A stretch of 25,289 nucleotides of DNA from Actinobacillus sp. Its GTDB lineage: Bacteria > Pseudomonadota > Gammaproteobacteria > Enterobacterales > Pasteurellaceae. Below the pieces are notes generated by a model. That model was not told the DNA's origin. It saw nothing but the letters and a program-made list of their open reading frames with translations, and searched no databases. Positions within the stretch are counted from its first letter, which is position 1, and each line of letters begins with the position of its first letter. The DNA lies in the NCBI GenBank assembly GCA_020026115.1, contig JAHHQY010000020.1:1-25289 (forward strand), read 5' to 3'. Positions 15,640 through 23,255 of the stretch are shown here, piece after piece. A program made the position numbers and the translations under genes.

Positions 15640-17745
15640 TTATTTTCTACGCGCTTCGATAACAGCTTCTGCAACGTTTTTCGGAGCTTCTGCGTATTTA
15701 AATGGTTCCATTGAGTAAGATGCACGACCTTGAGTTTGTGAACGTAGGTCTGTTGCATAACCGAACATTTCTGAAAGTGGAACTTCCGCATCGATTTTAA
15801 CGATATGTTCGTTTGCTTCTTGGCCATTAACCATTGCACGACGACGGCTTAAGTCGCCAATTACGTCACCAACATATTCAGGTGGAGTTTCAACTTCCAC
15901 TTTCATAATTGGTTCTAATAATACAGGATCAGCTTTGTTAAATGCTGCTTTGAAAGCTAAAGATGCAGCAAGTTTAAACGCTAATTCTGAAGAGTCCACA
16001 TCATGGTATGAACCGAAATGTAAACGAACACCGATATCAACTACTGGGTAACCCGCTAATGGACCAGATTTAAGCTGTTCTTGGATACCTTTATCAACCG
16101 CAGGGATGTATTCAGTTGGAATTACACCACCTTTGATTTCATTGATAAATTCGTAGCTTTCTTCGCCTTCTGGATCTAATGGGTATAAGTCGATAACAAC
16201 ATGACCGTATTGACCACGACCACCAGATTGTTTTGCGTGTTTACCTTCAACATCGTTAACGCGTGAACGAATTGTTTCACGGTAAGATACTTGAGGTTTA
16301 CCAATGTTAGCTTCCACTTTAAATTCACGTTTCATACGGTCAACGATGATGTCTAAGTGTAATTCACCCATACCAGAGATAATGGTTTCACCAGAATCTT
16401 CGTCTGTATGTACACGGAAAGATGGATCTTCTTGTGCTAAACGTCCTAATGCTAAGCCCATTTTTTCTTGGTCAGCTTTAGTTTTTGGTTCTACTGCAAC
16501 AGAAATTACTGGTTCAGGGAATTCCATACGTTCTAAGATGATTGGTGCATCTTGAGTACATAAAGTATCACCAGTCGCTACGTCTTTAAGACCGATAGCT
16601 GCTGCGATATCACCTGCACGAACTTCTTTGATTTCTTCACGTTTGTTTGAGTGCATTTGAACGATACGACCAAAACGTTCACGTTTTTGTTTCACAGAGT
16701 TCAATACAGTTTCACCAGAGTTGATTACACCTGAGTAAACACGGAAGAAAGTTAAGTTACCAACGAATGGGTCAGTAGCAATTTTGAATGCTAATGCCGC
16801 AAATGGTTCATCATCACTTGCTTTACGTTCGTCTGGTTCGTCAGTTAAGCTTACGCCTTGAATTGCAGGAACATCAGTTGGAGCTGGTAAGTATTCAACT
16901 ACTGCGTCAAGCATTGCTTGAACACCTTTGTTTTTGAACGCTGAACCACAAGTTACTAAGATGATTTCAGTGTTTAAAACACGTTGACGTAAAGCACCTT
17001 TGATTTCTTCTTCAGTTAATTCTTCACCATTTAGGTATTTGTCCATTAACTCTTCAGAAGCTTCTGCTGCTGCTTCAACTAAGTTTTGATGCCATTCTTC
17101 ACAAGCGTCAACCATATCTGCTGGGATGTCTTCGTAAGTGAAAGTCATACCTTGGTCAGCTTCATTCCAGTTGATTGCTTGCATTTTGATTAAGTCAACA
17201 ACACCTTTGAAGTTATCTTCAGCACCGATTGGTAATTGAAGAGGCACTGCTGTACCGCCTAAACGTGTTTTGATTTGTTCAACAACACGTAGGAAGTTTG
17301 CACCTGTACGGTCCATTTTGTTAACGAATGCGATACGTGGAACTTGATATTTGTTTGCTTGACGCCATACAGTTTCAGATTGAGGTTGTACGCCACCAAC
17401 AGCACAGTACACCATTACCGCACCATCAAGCACACGCATAGAACGTTCTACTTCAACAGTAAAATCTACGTGTCCCGGAGTGTCGATAACGTTGATACGG
17501 TGTTGTGGGAATTGTTGAGACATACCGCTCCAGAAAGCAGTTGTTGCCGCAGAAGTGATAGTAATACCACGTTCTTGTTCTTGTTCCATCCAGTCCATAG
17601 TTGCCGCACCATCGTGAACTTCACCGATTTTGTGGCTGACGCCTGTGTAGAACAAAATACGCTCAGTCGTTGTGGTTTTACCAGCATCGATATGAGCACT
17701 GATACCGATATTACGGTAACGCTCAATAGGAGTTGTACGAGCCAT
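15640..17745 (-). CDS. fusA: Translation elongation factor G
   Basis: EF-G drives ribosomal translocation and, with RRF, recycling. The 701-residue, five-domain protein shows G1 AHIDAGKTTTTERIL, switch I GAATMDWMEQEQERGITI, G3 DTPGHVDF and G4 NKMDRTGANF. Later come domain III GMGELHLDI, domain IV QSGGRGQYGHV and a C-terminal domain ending NVAEAVIEARRK. Length is normal for a gammaproteobacterial FusA. It is the third gene of the str operon, 103 nt after rpsG, an unusually long gap with a hairpin. Confidence 0.98.
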   Translation of the reverse strand: MARTTPIERYRNIGISAHIDAGKTTTTERILFYTGVSHKIGEVHDGAATMDWMEQEQERGITITSAATTAFWSGMSQQFPQHRINVIDTPGHVDFTVEVERSMRVLDGAVMVYCAVGGVQPQSETVWRQANKYQVPRIAFVNKMDRTGANFLRVVEQIKTRLGGTAVPLQLPIGAEDNFKGVVDLIKMQAINWNEADQGMTFTYEDIPADMVDACEEWHQNLVEAAAEASEELMDKYLNGEELTEEEIKGALRQRVLNTEIILVTCGSAFKNKGVQAMLDAVVEYLPAPTDVPAIQGVSLTDEPDERKASDDEPFAALAFKIATDPFVGNLTFFRVYSGVINSGETVLNSVKQKRERFGRIVQMHSNKREEIKEVRAGDIAAAIGLKDVATGDTLCTQDAPIILERMEFPEPVISVAVEPKTKADQEKMGLALGRLAQEDPSFRVHTDEDSGETIISGMGELHLDIIVDRMKREFKVEANIGKPQVSYRETIRSRVNDVEGKHAKQSGGRGQYGHVVIDLYPLDPEGEESYEFINEIKGGVIPTEYIPAVDKGIQEQLKSGPLAGYPVVDIGVRLHFGSYHDVDSSELAFKLAASLAFKAAFNKADPVLLEPIMKVEVETPPEYVGDVIGDLSRRRAMVNGQEANEHIVKIDAEVPLSEMFGYATDLRSQTQGRASYSMEPFKYAEAPKNVAEAVIEARRK

Positions 17746-17796
17746 TTGTTTTTCCTTTTTTTGGAATCAATAAATTGAATTTTTAAATATGGATAA

Positions 17797-17826
17797 GGCT
17801 CCATCACAGTATTATGAGATGAAGCC
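17797..17826 (-). other. Hairpin between rpsG and fusA
   Basis: On the minus strand GGCTTCATC (17826-17818) pairs with GATGGAGCC (17805-17797) with one G-U wobble and a 12-nt loop. No T run follows. It may tune readthrough or mRNA processing between rpsG and fusA. Confidence 0.5.
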
Positions 17827-17848
17827 TGAAAAGATGCACTTTAAAGTA

Positions 17849-18319
17849 TTACCAACGGTAATGAGCAAATGCTTTGTTCGCTTCTGCCATACGATGAACA
17901 TCTTCACGTTTTTTCACCGCTGCACCTTTATTTTCAGACGCATCTGATAATTCATTAGCTAAACGTAAAGCCATTGATTTATCACCACGTTTGCGAGCTG
18001 CGTCAACAATCCAACGCATAGCTAATGCGTTACGACGAACAGGGCGAACTTCTACAGGTACTTGGTAAGTTGAACCACCAACACGGCGGGATTTAACTTC
18101 CACAGTAGGGCGAACATTTTCCAATGCAATATCAAATGCTTCTAAAGGTTCTTTACCTGTACGTTGAGCAAGAGTATCTAATGCATTGTAAACGATTTTT
18201 TCAGCGATAGATTTTTTACCATCTACCATTAAAACATTAATAAATTTCGCAAGTAATTCTGAACCGAATTTCGGATCTGGAAGGATCTTGCGTTGTCCAA
18301 TAACACGACGACGTGGCAT
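17849..18319 (-). CDS. rpsG: 30S ribosomal protein S7
   Basis: S7 nucleates assembly of the 16S rRNA 3' domain and lies at the E site. The 156-residue sequence starts MPRRRVIGQRKILPDPKFGS and has SRRVGGSTYQVPVEVRP and the C-terminal HRMAEANKAFAHYRW. It is the second gene of the str operon. The 118-nt gap to rpsL corresponds to the region that, in E. coli, S7 binds to repress translation; the same control is plausible here. Confidence 0.98.
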   Translation of the reverse strand: MPRRRVIGQRKILPDPKFGSELLAKFINVLMVDGKKSIAEKIVYNALDTLAQRTGKEPLEAFDIALENVRPTVEVKSRRVGGSTYQVPVEVRPVRRNALAMRWIVDAARKRGDKSMALRLANELSDASENKGAAVKKREDVHRMAEANKAFAHYRW

Positions 18320-18437
18320 TGTAAATTCTCCGTAATAATTTTTCAGGATTATCCAAAACTCAATAAGAGCATTTGCTCAAAACTGGAGTTTAGGGTGATA
18401 TATTTAAAAGCGTTTGGCCTTACTTAACGGAGAACCA

Positions 18438-18812
18438 TTAAGCTTTAGGACGTTTAACGCCGTATTTTGAACGTGCTTGTTTACGATCTTTAACGCCCGC
18501 ACAGTCAAGTGCACCACGTACGGTGTGATAACGCACACCTGGTAAATCTTTAACACGACCGCCACGGATTAGAACAACACTATGTTCTTGAAGGTTGTGA
18601 CCTTCACCGCCGATATAAGAAGTTACTTCATAACCGTTAGTTAAACGAACACGGCATACTTTACGTAAAGCGGAGTTCGGTTTTTTAGGTGTAGTAGTGT
18701 ATACACGAGTACACACACCACGTTTCTGTGGACAAGCTTCCAAAGCAGGAACGAGGTTTTTTGCAACCTTTTTAACACGTGGGTTACGTACTAGCTGGTT
18801 GATAGTTGCCAT
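18438..18812 (-). CDS. rpsL: 30S ribosomal protein S12
   Basis: S12 sits at the decoding centre. The 124-residue protein has TTTPKKPNSALRKVCRV and GGRVKDLPGVRYHTVRG. Lys43 and Lys88, the usual sites of streptomycin-resistance mutations, are both wild type, so the allele is of the susceptible form. It is the first gene of the str operon, preceded by a near-consensus promoter and a ~70-nt leader with a TCTATCC/GGATAGA hairpin. Confidence 0.98.
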   Translation of the reverse strand: MATINQLVRNPRVKKVAKNLVPALEACPQKRGVCTRVYTTTPKKPNSALRKVCRVRLTNGYEVTSYIGGEGHNLQEHSVVLIRGGRVKDLPGVRYHTVRGALDCAGVKDRKQARSKYGVKRPKA

Positions 18813-18888
18813 TAAAAAGCTCCAGTTAAATTGTTATTCATAAAAGAATGTTTATTTATTCATCTATCCCAAATTGGATAGACGGCGA

Positions 18889-18917
18889 ATTTTAGACCTG
18901 TAAAAAAATAATGTCAA
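18889..18917 (-). promoter_or_regulatory. Main promoter of the str operon
   Basis: On the minus strand a perfect -35 TTGACA (18912-18917) and -10 TAAAAT (18889-18894) are separated by 17 nt, followed by TCGCCGTC, a GC-rich discriminator expected of stringently controlled ribosomal promoters. Confidence 0.88.
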
Positions 18918-18941
18918 GAAATATGCAACATTTCTCCAAAA

Positions 18942-18953
18942 TTTCGGTGCGAG
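18942..18953 (-). repeat. Variant dispersed repeat next to the hslO stop
   Basis: TTTCGGTGCGAG differs from the main form by one base (T for C) and directly abuts the hslO stop codon. Confidence 0.75.
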
Positions 18954-19832
18954 TTAACTGTTTTCTAATTTTTCTTTCGCCAAATCTAAAGATTTTTGGT
19001 CAAAAGCATAATGTTTACCGCAACACTCACATTGCATTTCAATACGGCCTTGATTTTCTTCTAACATTTGCGCAATTTCCGCTTGCGTTAACATTAATAA
19101 AGCATTGGCGGAACGTTCTTCCGAACAACCGCAGAAAAAACGTAAGGTTTGAGCAGGATAAACTTCCACACTTTCTTCGTGGAATAAGCGATAAAGCAAT
19201 TCTTCGGCAGTTAACGTAAATAACTCTTCTGGCGTTGCTGTGGAAGCTAATGTTGTTAAATGCTCGAAATCATTTTCTTCGCCTGTGCCATCGGGCATAA
19301 CTTGTAAAAGTAAGCCGGCAACAACAGGTTCGCCGTTTTCTTCACCTGCGTGAATTAATAATTGGGTTTCTAATTGTTCAGAACGACGGAAATAATCTTC
19401 TAAACAACCGGCTAAATTTTCTTGGCTTAATTCAACAACCCCTTGGTAACGCTCGCCATCTTCTGGTGCGATGGTGATCACTAACACGCCATTACCCAAC
19501 ATTTCTTTTAAATTCATTTTTTCTTGAATTTCGCCTTGTACACGGGCAACGGCACGTAAATCTTGCTGGTCGTTTCCATTAACCACCGCTAATTTTAATG
19601 CGCCATCACCTTGTAATTGTAAGGTAATGTGGCCTTTAAATTTTAAAGTGGCCGTTAATAATGCGGTCGCTACCATCATTTCGCCTAATAAATTTTGTAC
19701 GGGCATTGGGTATTGATGAGTATTTAAGGTATCCGTAAAGGTTTGATTTAAGCGCACCCACTCGCCTCGCACACCACGGTTTTTAAATAAATAACGGTAA
19801 AGTTTGTCGTTATCTTTTTTGTAATCGTTCAT
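18954..19832 (-). CDS. hslO: Redox-regulated holdase chaperone Hsp33
   Basis: Hsp33 is a cytosolic chaperone switched on by oxidation and unfolding. The 292-residue protein has the N-terminal substrate-binding domain (KDNDKLYRYLFKNRGVRGEW, NLLGEMMVATALLTATLKF) and the C-terminal zinc switch CGC at 234-236 and CECC at 268-271. This gives the family spacing CxC-X31-CxxC, so all four zinc ligands are present. It follows hslR by 26 nt. The stop codon TAA directly abuts a variant copy of the dispersed repeat. Confidence 0.96.
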   Translation of the reverse strand: MNDYKKDNDKLYRYLFKNRGVRGEWVRLNQTFTDTLNTHQYPMPVQNLLGEMMVATALLTATLKFKGHITLQLQGDGALKLAVVNGNDQQDLRAVARVQGEIQEKMNLKEMLGNGVLVITIAPEDGERYQGVVELSQENLAGCLEDYFRRSEQLETQLLIHAGEENGEPVVAGLLLQVMPDGTGEENDFEHLTTLASTATPEELFTLTAEELLYRLFHEESVEVYPAQTLRFFCGCSEERSANALLMLTQAEIAQMLEENQGRIEMQCECCGKHYAFDQKSLDLAKEKLENS

Positions 19833-19858
19833 AATTTTCTCTCTTGGTTAATAAAATC

Positions 19859-20257
19859 TTAATTCTGGGCTTTAAATTTGAGCAATTCTCGCCGTTCTTT
19901 TTTCGTTGGTCGGCGCGCAGGATGAGGCATACTTAAAGCAAAATTTTTGCGCGCTTGAGCAATATTTTCCCGTTTTTCTCGGCTTTGCAAGGTTTCTTCA
20001 TATAAGGTTTGTGCAAACGTCGCACTGCCTCTTTTATCCGCTAAGGCTTGAACGATGATTTCTTTCTCTTCGTTTCCTTGCCGTAAACGAATTTTCGCGC
20101 CGACAGAAACTTGCTTATTAGGCTTAACGCGCCCTTGATTATAATGCACTTTTCCACCATCAATCATCGCTTTGGCTAAACTGCGGGTTTTATAAAAGCG
20201 TGCAACCCAAAGCCATTTGTCTAGGCGCACGCTGATTTCGTTTTCAATTTCATTCAT
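19859..20257 (-). CDS. hslR: Ribosome-associated heat shock protein Hsp15
   Basis: Hsp15 is an S4-domain RNA-binding protein that recognises stalled 50S subunits carrying peptidyl-tRNA. The 132-residue sequence has an N-terminal S4 motif VRLDKWLWVARFYKTRSLAKAM (residues ~10-31), GKVHYNQGRVKPNKQV, and a basic C-terminal tail ending RPTKKERRELLKFK. It pairs with hslO, as in E. coli. No clear sigma32 promoter is seen upstream, and ribosome-binding signals are weak. Confidence 0.94.
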   Translation of the reverse strand: MNEIENEISVRLDKWLWVARFYKTRSLAKAMIDGGKVHYNQGRVKPNKQVSVGAKIRLRQGNEEKEIIVQALADKRGSATFAQTLYEETLQSREKRENIAQARKNFALSMPHPARRPTKKERRELLKFKAQN

Positions 20258-20320
20258 CTTATTATCTTAAATGGTAAAAATTTATTCTTAAAGTGTATTT
20301 GTTTTTATATAAAAATTAAA

Positions 20321-20332
20321 CTCGCACCGATT
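20321..20332 (+). repeat. Variant dispersed repeat upstream of hslR and the OPT gene
   Basis: CTCGCACCGA followed by a T run; same A-for-G variant as the copies near 18942 and 25011, with a diverged 3' side. Confidence 0.65.
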
Positions 20333-20389
20333 TTTTGGATTTTTTATTCAGTTTTTACGCTTTTCTTAAAAAAAAACAACGTTATGTAT

Positions 20390-20418
20390 TTGACTTTATG
20401 CCCTGTTCATTAGAACAT
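20390..20418 (+). promoter_or_regulatory. Possible promoter and overlapping palindrome of the OPT gene
   Basis: TTGACT (20390-20395) lies 17 nt before GAACAT (20413-20418). The palindrome TGTTC-ATTA-GAACA (20404-20417) overlaps the -10 position, as a repressor operator would. Both assignments are tentative. The 20258-20455 gap otherwise holds one variant dispersed repeat. Confidence 0.3.
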
Positions 20419-20455
20419 CTTGCCCTTGCAATAAATCTTATTTAAGGAGCTAACT

Positions 20456-22477
20456 GTGCAAAATGCAAACTCTCTTAGCCCTTCGGTGCGTGAATTAACG
20501 TTACGAGGTATGATTCTCGGCGCGTTAATTACCATTATTTTTACCGCATCGAATGTTTACTTGGGGCTAAAAGTGGGGCTAACTTTCGCCTCTTCAATCC
20601 CTGCAGCTGTAATTTCTATGGCTGTATTAAAAATGTTTTCTGATTCAAGCATCTTAGAAAACAATATGGTGCAAACTCAAGCATCTTCAGCAGGAACACT
20701 GTCTTCTGTTATTTTCGTTTTACCTGGCCTTTTAATGATGGGCTATTGGCAAGGCTTCCCTTTCTTACAAACTTTATTGATTTGTATAGCTGGGGGAATT
20801 TTAGGGGTGATTTTCACCGTGCCTTTACGCCATGTTATGGTGGTGAAGTCTGATTTACCTTATCCTGAAGGTGTCGCTGCCGCTGAAATTTTACGCGCGG
20901 GCAATCCAAAAGATGGCGAAGGCGGTAGCGGTATTAAAGAAATTGCCGTAGGTAGCTCTTTAGCCGCTCTTGCGAGCTTTTTAACAAATGGTTTGCGTGT
21001 TATTTCCGATGGCGCAAGCTATTGGTTTAAAGGTGGCAACGCAGTTTTCCAACTTCCTATGGGCTATTCTTTAGCATTATTAGGCGCAGGCTACTTAGTC
21101 GGTATCGTTGGCGGTATTGCCATTTTAACGGGGATTGGGCTCACTTGGGGTGTTGCGGTGCCCTACTTTACGGCCTCTCTTGGCATTCCAGCTGACGCAA
21201 ATTACATTGACTTTGCTATGACCATTTGGAAAACCAAAGTTCGCTTTATTGGCGTAGGAACCATTGGTATTGCTGCAATTTGGACATTATTAGTGCTTAT
21301 GAAACCGATGGTTCAAGGCATGATGCAATCTTTCCGCGCTTTACGCGACCCAAATCACAAAGAACAAGACAGTACGGATATTGATTTATCACCAAAATCT
21401 ATGGTGTACATTATTCTTGCGGCCATTGTTTTAATTGCTTTAGCTTTACAAAATTTTATTGAACAAGCGCCGATTTCTTTAGAAGCGTCTATTTTATTGA
21501 TTTTAGTTTGTACTGCTTTAGCTGTCTTTATCGGTTTCTTCGTGGCTGCAGCTTGTGGTTATATGGCCGGTTTAGTCGGTTCGTCCTCTTCCCCTATTTC
21601 GGGTATTGGTATTATTTCTGTGGTTTTAATTGCTGTCACTTTAATGATTATCGGTAAAATTACAGGTTTATTAGATAGCGCAGAAGGTCAGCAATTCTTA
21701 ACCGCGTTAACCATTTTTACTGGGGCTATCGTGGTTAGTACTGCGGCGATTTCCAACGATAACTTACAAGATTTAAAAACGGGTTTATTAGTCAAAGCGA
21801 CCCCTTGGAAACAACAAGTTGCCTTAATTGTTGGTTGTATTGTTGGCGCGTTAGTTATCGCACCTGTGCTTGAAATTCTTTACCACGCTTACGGCTTTAT
21901 GGGTGCATTGCCTCGTCCTGATATGGATCCTGCTCATGCACTTTCTGCGCCACAAGCTACGTTAATGACGACCATTGCAAAAGGGATTTTCTCGAGCAAT
22001 TTAGAATGGACTTATATTTTCATTGGTATTGCGCTTGGGATTTTGTTAATCATTATTGATACGGTCTTAAAAAAATTCACCCATAATCATTTCGCTCTTC
22101 CAGCGCTTGCTGTGGGTATGGGTATTTACTTACCGCCATCAATTAATATGCCGATTGTGATTGGTGCGATTATGGCTTGGTTAATTAACCGTCATTTAGA
22201 AAACTACGCTCAACGTCGTCAGTTAGATGCACAAAATATGAAGAAAAAAGCAGAACGTTACGGTACACTTTTCGCCGCAGGTTTAATTGTTGGTGAAAGC
22301 TTAGTTGGCGTTTTATTAGCCTTTGTTATTGCCGCGTCTGTAACCGCAGGGGGTTCTGAAGCACCTTTAGCTTTAGACTTAGCGAACTGGGATACTATGG
22401 CAAAATTACTTGGCTTAGGCTTCTTCGTTACTGGGGCAATTTTATTTGCTTTACGAGTATTACGTGCGAAAAAATAA
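20456..22477 (+). CDS. OPT family oligopeptide transporter
   Basis: The 673-residue protein is a polytopic inner-membrane transporter of the OPT family, which imports short peptides or metal chelates with protons. About 15-16 hydrophobic segments can be read. Family signatures include ASNVYLGLKVGLTFASSIPA near the N terminus, DLPYPEGVAAAEILRAG, GSSSSPISGIGI and SNDNLQDLKTG. Translation starts at GTG 20456, supported by AAGGAG (20444-20449) 6 nt upstream. Substrate cannot be told from sequence. It resembles a Haemophilus homologue. It is a single-gene unit closed by a strong terminator. Confidence 0.92.
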   Translation: MQNANSLSPSVRELTLRGMILGALITIIFTASNVYLGLKVGLTFASSIPAAVISMAVLKMFSDSSILENNMVQTQASSAGTLSSVIFVLPGLLMMGYWQGFPFLQTLLICIAGGILGVIFTVPLRHVMVVKSDLPYPEGVAAAEILRAGNPKDGEGGSGIKEIAVGSSLAALASFLTNGLRVISDGASYWFKGGNAVFQLPMGYSLALLGAGYLVGIVGGIAILTGIGLTWGVAVPYFTASLGIPADANYIDFAMTIWKTKVRFIGVGTIGIAAIWTLLVLMKPMVQGMMQSFRALRDPNHKEQDSTDIDLSPKSMVYIILAAIVLIALALQNFIEQAPISLEASILLILVCTALAVFIGFFVAAACGYMAGLVGSSSSPISGIGIISVVLIAVTLMIIGKITGLLDSAEGQQFLTALTIFTGAIVVSTAAISNDNLQDLKTGLLVKATPWKQQVALIVGCIVGALVIAPVLEILYHAYGFMGALPRPDMDPAHALSAPQATLMTTIAKGIFSSNLEWTYIFIGIALGILLIIIDTVLKKFTHNHFALPALAVGMGIYLPPSINMPIVIGAIMAWLINRHLENYAQRRQLDAQNMKKKAERYGTLFAAGLIVGESLVGVLLAFVIAASVTAGGSEAPLALDLANWDTMAKLLGLGFFVTGAILFALRVLRAKK

Positions 22478-22495
22478 TCCTCACGTTTAAAACGA

Positions 22496-22526
22496 AAAAA
22501 GCACTACCTTTGTAGTGCTTTTTTTT
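22496..22526. terminator. Intrinsic terminator after the OPT gene
   Basis: AAAAAGCACTAC and GTAGTGCTTTTT form a 12-bp stem with a CTTT loop, followed by eight Ts. An A run on the left makes it usable for the convergent gene on the minus strand too. A dispersed 12-mer starts 2 nt later. Confidence 0.9.
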
Positions 22527-22527
22527 A

Positions 22528-22539
22528 CTCGCGCCGAAA
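22528..22539 (+). repeat. Dispersed 12-mer between the OPT gene and the small unknown gene
   Basis: Perfect copy between two convergent genes, directly after the terminator T run. Confidence 0.9.
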
Positions 22540-22542
22540 TTT

Positions 22543-22878
22543 TTACATACATCCGCCACAAATACCGCAACGCCAATCTTGCTTATTTACCACGCGAAAA
22601 AAATAACGGAAGTACTCTTCTTCCAAAGGGATATGATGTTGAATAAAGACATCTGCAAGCCAGTCCATATTGTCAACAATCCATTCGTCTTCGTCTAAGC
22701 CTTCTAAATATAATTCATCATCAGGATCCATAAAATTATAAATACCTTTGGTCCCCATATCGGTTTCAAGTCGCTTTTGTGGCAAAACTAAAGGTAAGCC
22801 TAAATATTGTATTTCCCAATGGCCTAAACAAAGTGTGTTCCCCTCTGCCGTCCAGCGTGCCGTAAACGGATTTTCCAT
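22543..22878 (-). CDS. Small acidic protein of unknown function with C-terminal CxxCxxC
   Basis: I do not recognise this family. The reading frame opens at 22893, but AAGGA lies 5 nt before the second ATG at 22878, giving a 111-residue protein starting MENPFTARW. The middle is strongly acidic (DPDDELYLEGLDEDEW), aromatic residues are frequent, and there is no signal peptide or membrane segment. The last residues WRCGICGGCM form a C-x2-C-x2-C tail that could bind metal or iron-sulfur, an inference only. It is convergent with the OPT gene and upstream of nothing obvious in operon. Codon use and length argue for a real gene. Confidence 0.7.
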   Translation of the reverse strand: MENPFTARWTAEGNTLCLGHWEIQYLGLPLVLPQKRLETDMGTKGIYNFMDPDDELYLEGLDEDEWIVDNMDWLADVFIQHHIPLEEEYFRYFFRVVNKQDWRCGICGGCM

Positions 22879-23039
22879 AAAGTTCCTTATCAAAATGTAA
22901 AAAACATGTTAACGAAAACGATAACTATACTCGCCTAAAAGTGAAATGCAAAAATCTTTTCATAAAGAAAAAAAATGAAATGGGCTTGAATGATTTTATG
23001 AATTTTTAAATCGTTGAAAAACGTAAAGAATTTATTGAA

Positions 23040-23129
23040 TGGCGGTGAGAGGGGGATTCGAACCCCCGATGCGATTTCTCACATACACGCTTTCCAGGCG
23101 TGCTCCTTCAACCACTCGGACATCTCACC
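23040..23129 (-). tRNA. tRNA-Ser (anticodon GGA)
   Basis: Read from 23129 on the minus strand, the acceptor stem GGTGAGA pairs with TCTCACC and is followed by GCCA, so CCA is encoded. The anticodon loop CTGGAAA shows GGA. A long variable arm (between CACGCCTGGAAAGCGTG and the T arm GGGGGTTCGAATCCCCC) marks a class II serine tRNA. The 90-nt length is normal. Confidence 0.97.
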
Positions 23130-23146
23130 AAAAGAATAGGTGCAAG

Positions 23147-23175
23147 AATATAAAGTTTTCTTTGATTGTCGTCAA
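23147..23175 (-). promoter_or_regulatory. Promoter of tRNA-Ser
   Basis: On the minus strand -35 TTGACG (23170-23175) and -10 TATATT (23147-23152) are separated by 17 nt; the -10 ends 17 nt before the mature tRNA. Confidence 0.82.
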
Positions 23176-23255
23176 GTATTTTTTTGGATTTTTATCCCTT
23201 TTAAAAAAAAAGGGAGTAGAATAGAGATCTTTTTTTTGCTTGGAGTTTTCAATAT

